Shown: piece by piece, positions 5,471 to 9,312 of the stretch
Numbering within the stretch: the stretch's first letter is position 1
Layout of the letters: each line of letters begins with the position of its first letter
Assembly (NCBI GenBank): GCA_023394255.1
Contig: JAEXAZ010000087.1
Location: forward strand, 1-9,312
From: Bacillota bacterium
Lineage (GTDB): Bacteria; Bacillota; Clostridia; Oscillospirales; Ruminococcaceae
Length of the DNA stretch: 9,312 nt
Reading direction: 5' to 3'
Program-made: the position numbers and the translations under genes
Notes under the pieces: generated by a model
Told to the model about the DNA's origin: nothing
Seen by the model: only the letters and a program-made list of their open reading frames with translations
Databases searched by the model: none

Positions 5471-7299
5471 TCTTCCCCATGCAGAAATTCATATAATTTC
5501 CTTGCCGCAGGCGTGGAAACTCCTTTCACCTGAGCCAGCTGCTCCGGGGAAGCCTCCCGGATGGCCTTTGCGGTTTTAAACTGCTTATAAATTTCTGCCG
5601 CCCTTGTTTTTCCGATTCCGGGGCATTGGGTCAGGGAAAGCTCAAACGAGCTCTTCTGATGCTTCGCCCTCGAAAAAGAGATGGAATAGCGGTGCACCTC
5701 ATCCTGAATGGTAGATACCAAAGTAAATGCGCTGCGATGGGAAGAGATGGCGATCTCTCCGCCGGTACGCGCAATCGCGCGCGTCCTGTGTTTGTCATCC
5801 TTGACCATGCCAAAAACCGGCAGATGGATCCCCATCTGCGCAAGCATGGGCACAATGGTGGAAACATGCCCCTTTCCGCCGTCCAGCAAAATCAGATCGG
5901 GCAGGCGGTCGAACGCCTCGTCCTGCTGCTCCGGGTCCAGATAACGCTGGAACCGCCTTTGAAGCACCTCGCTCATACTTGCGTAATCGTCGGTGCCGGC
6001 GACTGTTTTAATATTGAATTTGCGGTAGCATTTACGCAGGGGCCGCCCGTTTTCAAAAACCACCATACCGGCCACAACCGTTTCCGAGCCGATATTGGAG
6101 ATATCATAGGATTCGATATAGACAGGCGGTTTTTCCAGCCCGAGCAGGCGCGCCAGTTCATCCAGCGCGGCTACTTCGCGGCCGGTACGCTGGGATTTCT
6201 GGGAAAGGCGCTCCGCGGCGTTCTTTTTCGCCATCTCTACCAGCTTCAGCTGTTCTCCGCGCTGCGGGATGCGCACCTCCACCTTGGTTCCGGCCTGCTC
6301 GGAGAGCAGGCGGGATGCAATTTCGATATCCTCGATGCCTCCGTCCAGCTGGATCTTTTTGGGGATGTCCTGTCTGGTCGTATAATAGCGCAGCAGGAAT
6401 TCCAGCCTCGCCGCGTCCAGATCGTCCACAGCCCCCAGCAGGAAATCCTGCTTGTCCACCAGCCGCTCCCCCCGGAATTTCAGCACCACCGCGCAGGTGT
6501 CGCTGTCGCTTCTCTGCAGCGCGATGACGTCCTGGTTGGCAACGCTGGTGAAAACCACCTTCTGGGACTCGTTGATGCGGCTGATGGCGCGGATGCGGTC
6601 ACGAAGCTGCGCCGCTTTTTCAAACTGCATCGATTCCGCGTATTCCGCCATGCGGCGGTTCAGCAGTTCAATGCTCTGCGCGCTGCCGCCTTTGATGTAT
6701 TCCCGCGCCTGTTCGATAATCTCATCATACTCGGCTTTTGAAATTTTTCCGCGGCAGACCCCCATGCAGCGTTTTATATGAAAATTAAGGCAGGGCCGCC
6801 CCTTGCCGAATTCCTGCGGGAATTTCCGGTTGCAGGTCGGCAGCATAAACGCGCGGTTCACCTCGTCCACAGTCTCGCTGACCACAAACGAAGAGATGTA
6901 CGGGCCGATATATTCCGCGTCATCATCACGCTGGAAGGTCTGCCGGATGCGGCTGAATTCCCTGGGGGCAATTTTGATATAGGAATACCCCTTGTCATCC
7001 TTCAGCAGAATATTATATTTCGGAGTATGCAGCTTGATCATGCTGCACTCCAGCACCAGCGCCTCAAACTCACTGTCGGTCACGATATAGTCAAAATCAT
7101 AAACATGGCTGACCATCTGATAGACCTTCGGCAGATGCTTTTCCACCGCACGGAAATAGCTGCTGACGCGGTTTTTCAGGGCTTTCGCCTTGCCGATATA
7201 GATGATGTCGCCCGCTTTGTTTTTCATGATATAGACGCCGGGCAGCAGCGGCAGCTTATGCGCCTTTTCCGCCAAAAACGGCAGACGCGGATTGTCCAT
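5467..7299 (-). CDS. uvrC: Excinuclease ABC subunit C (UvrC)
   Basis: Nuclease subunit of nucleotide excision repair; with UvrB it incises on both sides of bulky lesions. The 610-residue protein has the full domain order. An N-terminal GIY-YIG nuclease (LPGVYIMKNKAG, then IIYIGKAKALKNRVSSYF, residues about 19-49) makes the 3' cut. A cysteine cluster Cys156, Cys170, Cys178 and Cys182 corresponds to the family's probable iron-sulfur site. A UVR motif (NRRMAEYAESMQFEKAAQLR, 214-233) contacts UvrB. The RNase H-like domain making the 5' cut has Asp399 (ESYDISN), Asp473 (LLDGGKGH) and His536. Helix-hairpin-helix repeats occupy about 555-610. The start is ATG 7297-7299, preceded by GGAGGTG; an in-frame TTG at 7321-7323 lies upstream of that ribosome site and is rejected. 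No clear own promoter is seen; it lies 100 bases downstream of ptsH and beyond a terminator, so expression may come from read-through. Confidence 0.98.
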   Translation of the reverse strand: MDNPRLPFLAEKAHKLPLLPGVYIMKNKAGDIIYIGKAKALKNRVSSYFRAVEKHLPKVYQMVSHVYDFDYIVTDSEFEALVLECSMIKLHTPKYNILLKDDKGYSYIKIAPREFSRIRQTFQRDDDAEYIGPYISSFVVSETVDEVNRAFMLPTCNRKFPQEFGKGRPCLNFHIKRCMGVCRGKISKAEYDEIIEQAREYIKGGSAQSIELLNRRMAEYAESMQFEKAAQLRDRIRAISRINESQKVVFTSVANQDVIALQRSDSDTCAVVLKFRGERLVDKQDFLLGAVDDLDAARLEFLLRYYTTRQDIPKKIQLDGGIEDIEIASRLLSEQAGTKVEVRIPQRGEQLKLVEMAKKNAAERLSQKSQRTGREVAALDELARLLGLEKPPVYIESYDISNIGSETVVAGMVVFENGRPLRKCYRKFNIKTVAGTDDYASMSEVLQRRFQRYLDPEQQDEAFDRLPDLILLDGGKGHVSTIVPMLAQMGIHLPVFGMVKDDKHRTRAIARTGGEIAISSHRSAFTLVSTIQDEVHRYSISFSRAKHQKSSFELSLTQCPGIGKTRAAEIYKQFKTAKAIREASPEQLAQVKGVSTPAARKLYEFLHGED

Positions 7300-7336
7300 T
7301 GTTTTACACACCTCCGATGTCAAAGGCTATGTTTTG

Positions 7337-7379
7337 AAAAAACGAAAAGATGCACCGCCTGATAATCAAACGGTGCATC
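7337..7379 (-). terminator. Intrinsic terminator of ptsH
   Basis: On the minus strand a perfect 9-bp stem, GATGCACCG with CGGTGCATC (7371-7379 and 7349-7357), closes a 13-base loop. It is followed at once by the T-rich tract TTTTCGTTTTTT (7337-7348). It lies 20 bases past the ptsH stop and before the uvrC ribosome site, so it would end or attenuate ptsH transcription. Confidence 0.9.
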
Positions 7380-7399
7380 CTGACTTGAAAGCGCAAAAA

Positions 7400-7663
7400 C
7401 TACTCAGTGAAGCCGGATTCCACAAGCTTTACAAGGCCGTCAACCGCAGCTTGCTCATCGGAACCATCTGCGATAATCCGGATATTTGTGCCACCGACAA
7501 TGCCCAGCGAAAGAACGCCCAAAAGGCTCTTCGCATTGACACGGCGTTCCTCTTTTTCCACCCAGATAGAGGATTTGTATTCATTGGCCTTCTGAATGAA
7601 AAATGTTGCAGGACGTGCATGCAGACCAACTTGATTCTGTACGGCGACTTCTTTCACAAACAT
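7400..7663 (-). CDS. ptsH: HPr phosphocarrier protein of the PTS
   Basis: Small cytosolic carrier that passes phosphate from enzyme I to sugar-specific PTS proteins and, in Gram-positive bacteria, acts as a co-regulator of CcpA when phosphorylated on serine. The 87-residue product has both regulatory residues in the right places: His15 in GLHARPAT (13-20) and Ser46 in NAKSLLGVLSLG (43-54). This marks a genuine HPr, not Crh (which lacks His15) or an NPr-type protein. It starts at ATG 7661-7663, nine bases after AGGAG, with its own sigma-A promoter and terminator, so it looks monocistronic. No gene for enzyme I or HPr kinase is adjacent in the window. A role mainly in carbon catabolite control is possible, but the sequence cannot decide this. 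Confidence 0.95.
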   Translation of the reverse strand: MFVKEVAVQNQVGLHARPATFFIQKANEYKSSIWVEKEERRVNAKSLLGVLSLGIVGGTNIRIIADGSDEQAAVDGLVKLVESGFTE

Positions 7664-7718
7664 TTTGATACGCTCCTATTTCTATAAAATCACGCAATTG
7701 TTTTCAAACCATGGTACT

Positions 7719-7747
7719 ATTATAAGCGGATTCCCGGAAAGCGTCAA
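7719..7747 (-). promoter_or_regulatory. Sigma-A promoter of ptsH
   Basis: On the minus strand a -35 TTGACG (7742-7747) and a perfect -10 TATAAT (7719-7724) are separated by 17 bases. The start would lie near 7712, leaving a leader of about 49 bases that ends in AGGAG before the ptsH ATG. No convincing CcpA cre site overlaps it. Confidence 0.87.
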
Positions 7748-7810
7748 CGTTTTTTAGGACAGATTTCCGTTTTGCGATTTTTTTCTGCTTGTTTCCCATA
7801 TCATTGAAAG

Positions 7811-7839
7811 GCTATTCCGCTGCAATTGTGCAGGATAAC
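7811..7839 (-). other. Imperfect hairpin between the DUF554 gene and the ptsH promoter
   Basis: The core CTGCA-CAAT-TGCAG pairs perfectly and the outer arms (GTTATCC against GGAATAGC) pair with bulges. It sits 55 bases past the DUF554 stop and upstream of the ptsH -35. It lacks a clear T-run, so it is at best a weak terminator or mRNA end-stabilising structure. The remaining bases of the 230-base gap show nothing else I can support. Confidence 0.3.
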
Positions 7840-7893
7840 TATAAAGTTTTCAACAATTACAGCAACATATCTGTATTCATCGCATGAAACCCT

Positions 7894-8634
7894 TTAAAAA
7901 GCCGAAAATCCCGCCGCAATTGCATGCAGCAACGGCTTCATCATCTCATAAATTACCGGGACCAGCAATGCCGGTAATAAATTCGCCGTGCGAATGGTCG
8001 TAAACTCCAAAAAATTAATACCGATGCACAGCACAATGGTATAGCCCACCATGCAGATGCCGCCGAGCAGCGAATCGGAGATCAGCGGAGACAAGACGCC
8101 GGCGAACAAGGTAATGGCTCCCTGATAGAGCACAACCGGGATAAAGGAGAAGATCACTCCGAAACCCAGCGTAGAACCCAGAATGACCGAGCAGATAAAG
8201 TCCAGCATGGTTTTGACAAACAAAATGCTGCTGTCACCCGAAAGCCCGTCCGCCAGCGATCCGACGATTGCCATTGCGCCGACGCAAAAAACCAGCGACG
8301 CATTGATAAATCCTTTGGCAAACCCTTCTTTGCCGAATTTCCGCTCAATCCATCTGCCGCCCCGCACAAGTTTTCCGTCAAGATCCCAGCATTCGCCGAG
8401 CACGCCTCCGAGCACTACGCTGGCAATCAGCAGCAGGGACCCGGAAGCGGACAACTTTCCGTCGCTTCCAACGGTGATCATGGCCGTGATCACTCCGTTC
8501 AGCCCGACAACCAGTACCGAAAGCCCCAGCAGCTTCATCGCGGTCTGCTCCACCTTTTCCGGCAGTCCGCGCCGTATCAGCAGACCGATCAGGCCGCCCA
8601 GTACGATGCCAATCGCATTTACAACCGTTCCCAC
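7894..8634 (-). CDS. DUF554 family membrane protein (YqgA/YdfK-like), function unknown
   Basis: Integral membrane protein of the DUF554 family, whose physiological role is not established; some members have been discussed as possible transporters. The 246-residue product starts with a hydrophobic segment GTVVNAIGIVLGGLIGLLI (2-20) containing the glycine-rich family start. The family hallmark ASLVFCVGAMAIVGSLADGL follows in the middle, and roughly six to seven hydrophobic segments are spread over the chain. There is no cleavable signal. The start is GTG 8632-8634 with AAAGGGG nine bases upstream. A nearby ATG at 8637-8639 is out of frame and four bases from the same ribosome site. The gene starts 47 bases after the trmD stop with no room for an obvious promoter, so it is probably transcribed with trmD. 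The family call is firm, the function is not. Confidence 0.9.
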   Translation of the reverse strand: MGTVVNAIGIVLGGLIGLLIRRGLPEKVEQTAMKLLGLSVLVVGLNGVITAMITVGSDGKLSASGSLLLIASVVLGGVLGECWDLDGKLVRGGRWIERKFGKEGFAKGFINASLVFCVGAMAIVGSLADGLSGDSSILFVKTMLDFICSVILGSTLGFGVIFSFIPVVLYQGAITLFAGVLSPLISDSLLGGICMVGYTIVLCIGINFLEFTTIRTANLLPALLVPVIYEMMKPLLHAIAAGFSAF

Positions 8635-8643
8635 GCCATAATT

Positions 8644-8650
8644 CCCCTTT
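8644..8650 (-). promoter_or_regulatory. Ribosome binding site supporting a GTG start for the DUF554 gene
   Basis: AAAGGGG on the minus strand is followed by nine bases and then GTG 8632-8634. The ATG overlapping this gap is in another frame and would give an unrelated peptide. The GTG start matches the conserved GT(V/I)VNA beginning of the family. Confidence 0.65.
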
Positions 8651-8681
8651 CAAGATGTCAATTCACAGCGAACGGCAAAGG

Positions 8682-9312
8682 TCAGGGTTCTTTCCCCGTT
8701 TGTTCCGTCCAGCCGATGGTCCGCAGATACCACTTGTCCTTTTCATTGAGCGCCGCCTTTTCCAGCAGTTCCGGCCTTTTTTCAAACGTGGTTTTTAAGG
8801 ACATTTCCCGGCGCCACCGCGCAATTGCGGCGTGGTTGCCGTTTGTGATGATTTCGGGGACCGCGACGCCGTGCCAGACTGCCGGTTTGGTATACTGGGG
8901 ATACTCCAGCAGGCCGTCCCAATGGCTCTCCTCGGTGAAACAGCTTTCATCCGCCAGAACGCCGGGACAAAGCCGCCCCACGCAGTCGGCCAGTACCAGC
9001 GCCCCCAGTTCGCCGCCTGTCAGGACATAATCGCCGATGGAAATTTCCTCATCCACAATTTCATCGATCACCCGCTGGTCAACGCCCTCATAATGCCCGC
9101 ACATGATGTACAGGTGTTCCATCTGCGAAAGCTCTTTTGCGCGTTCCTGCGTCAGGGTTTTCCCCTGCGGCGTCATGTAAATCACATGCGGCCTTCCGCC
9201 GCGCCGGGCACAGGCGGCCTCCCAGGTGCGGTACATCGGGTCCGCCTGCATCAGCATCCCTTTCCCCGGCCCGTACGGGGTATCGTCCACATTGCGGTGC
9301 TTGTCCGCCGTG
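8682..9312 (-). CDS. trmD: tRNA (guanine(37)-N(1))-methyltransferase TrmD, 5' end cut off by window edge
   Basis: SPOUT-class methyltransferase that makes m1G at position 37 of tRNAs reading CNN-type codons, preventing +1 frameshifting; it works as a homodimer. The frame is open to the right edge, giving 209 visible residues from TADKHRNVDDTPYG. The missing N-terminus is probably about 25-30 residues. A GTG at 9288-9290 within it is not the true start, because the residues before it (DKHRNVDD) match the conserved family block. Visible landmarks are DDTPYGPGKGM, MCGHYEGVDQRV and the trefoil-knot SAM-binding region EISIGDYVLTGGELGAL. The catalytic-loop region is ESHWDGLLEYPQYTKP, and the C-terminal helices carry the NGNHAAIARWRR block. 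It precedes the DUF554 gene by 47 bases; the usual rimM/rpsP neighbours would lie outside the window. Confidence 0.97.
   Translation of the reverse strand, partial: TADKHRNVDDTPYGPGKGMLMQADPMYRTWEAACARRGGRPHVIYMTPQGKTLTQERAKELSQMEHLYIMCGHYEGVDQRVIDEIVDEEISIGDYVLTGGELGALVLADCVGRLCPGVLADESCFTEESHWDGLLEYPQYTKPAVWHGVAVPEIITNGNHAAIARWRREMSLKTTFEKRPELLEKAALNEKDKWYLRTIGWTEQTGKEP

Noticed and set aside
5328..5492. N-terminal extension of rsmD up to 5492
   Set aside because: The extension translates the A/T-rich intergenic DNA and the end of uvrC, runs through the promoter region, and has no family similarity; the ATG at 5325-5327 has a strong ribosome site and the conserved MRVITG start.
5626..6741. 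A 371-codon open frame on the plus strand inside uvrC, and similar long plus-strand frames inside rimO (489-1214) and recA (3077-3616)
   Set aside because: They are exactly antisense to well-supported conserved genes, have low-complexity His/Arg/Gln-rich translations with no recognisable domain, and are the expected mirror frames of GC-biased coding sequence.
7694..7710. Possible CcpA cre site between the ptsH -10 and start codon (TGAAAACAATTGCG)
   Set aside because: At least three mismatches to the TGWAANCGNTNWCA consensus, including the central CG, so it is not convincing.
1..9312. A hidden novel system such as a defence island, mobile element, CRISPR array, or biosynthetic cluster
   Set aside because: Every sizeable frame on the minus strand is explained by a conserved housekeeping family or a known uncharacterised family; there are no direct repeats, transposase or integrase genes, tRNA-linked attachment sites, or abrupt composition changes visible.

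Overview
This is a stretch of housekeeping chromosome from a moderately GC-rich, low-G+C-lineage (Firmicutes/Bacillota) bacterium. It is most likely a member of the Clostridia, perhaps an Oscillospirales/Ruminococcaceae-type organism. The grounds are: an HPr with both His15 and Ser46 (the Gram-positive, HPrK-regulated type); a GAAC-N4-GTTC LexA (DinR/Cheo-type) box in front of recA; strong AGGAG-type ribosome sites; and a coiled-coil gene next to coaD of a kind familiar from Clostridia. The lineage is an inference from gene content; no rRNA or other direct marker is present.

All ten genes lie on the minus strand, so transcription runs from high to low coordinates. (1) At the right edge, a 5'-truncated trmD (tRNA m1G37 methyltransferase) is followed after 47 nt by a DUF554 membrane protein gene; their promoter is outside the window. 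(2) ptsH (HPr) has its own sigma-A promoter and an intrinsic terminator; uvrC (excision nuclease subunit) follows, with no clear promoter of its own. (3) rsmD, coaD and a coiled-coil protein gene form an operon. It is driven by a near-consensus promoter whose -35 hexamer contains the uvrC stop codon, and it ends in a strong hairpin at 3760-3789. (4) recA, recX, rimO and pgsA form a very tight operon (gaps of 2, 24 and 1 nt). It starts from a near-consensus promoter with a perfect LexA palindrome just upstream, and pgsA runs off the left edge.

Functionally the window mixes DNA repair (UvrC, RecA, RecX), translation and ribosome/tRNA modification (TrmD, RsmD, RimO), coenzyme A and phospholipid synthesis (CoaD, PgsA), carbon regulation (HPr) and two poorly characterised proteins (DUF554 and the coiled-coil protein). 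I see no mobile element, CRISPR array, tRNA or rRNA, no sign of recent transfer, and no novel defence or biosynthetic system. The points worth a second look are regulatory and contextual: rimO and pgsA behind an SOS-type promoter, the promoter built into the uvrC stop codon, recX apparently lacking a ribosome site, and the uncharacterised coiled-coil protein. No gene-free stretch exceeds 300 bases; the longest (7664-7893) holds the ptsH promoter and a weak imperfect hairpin.
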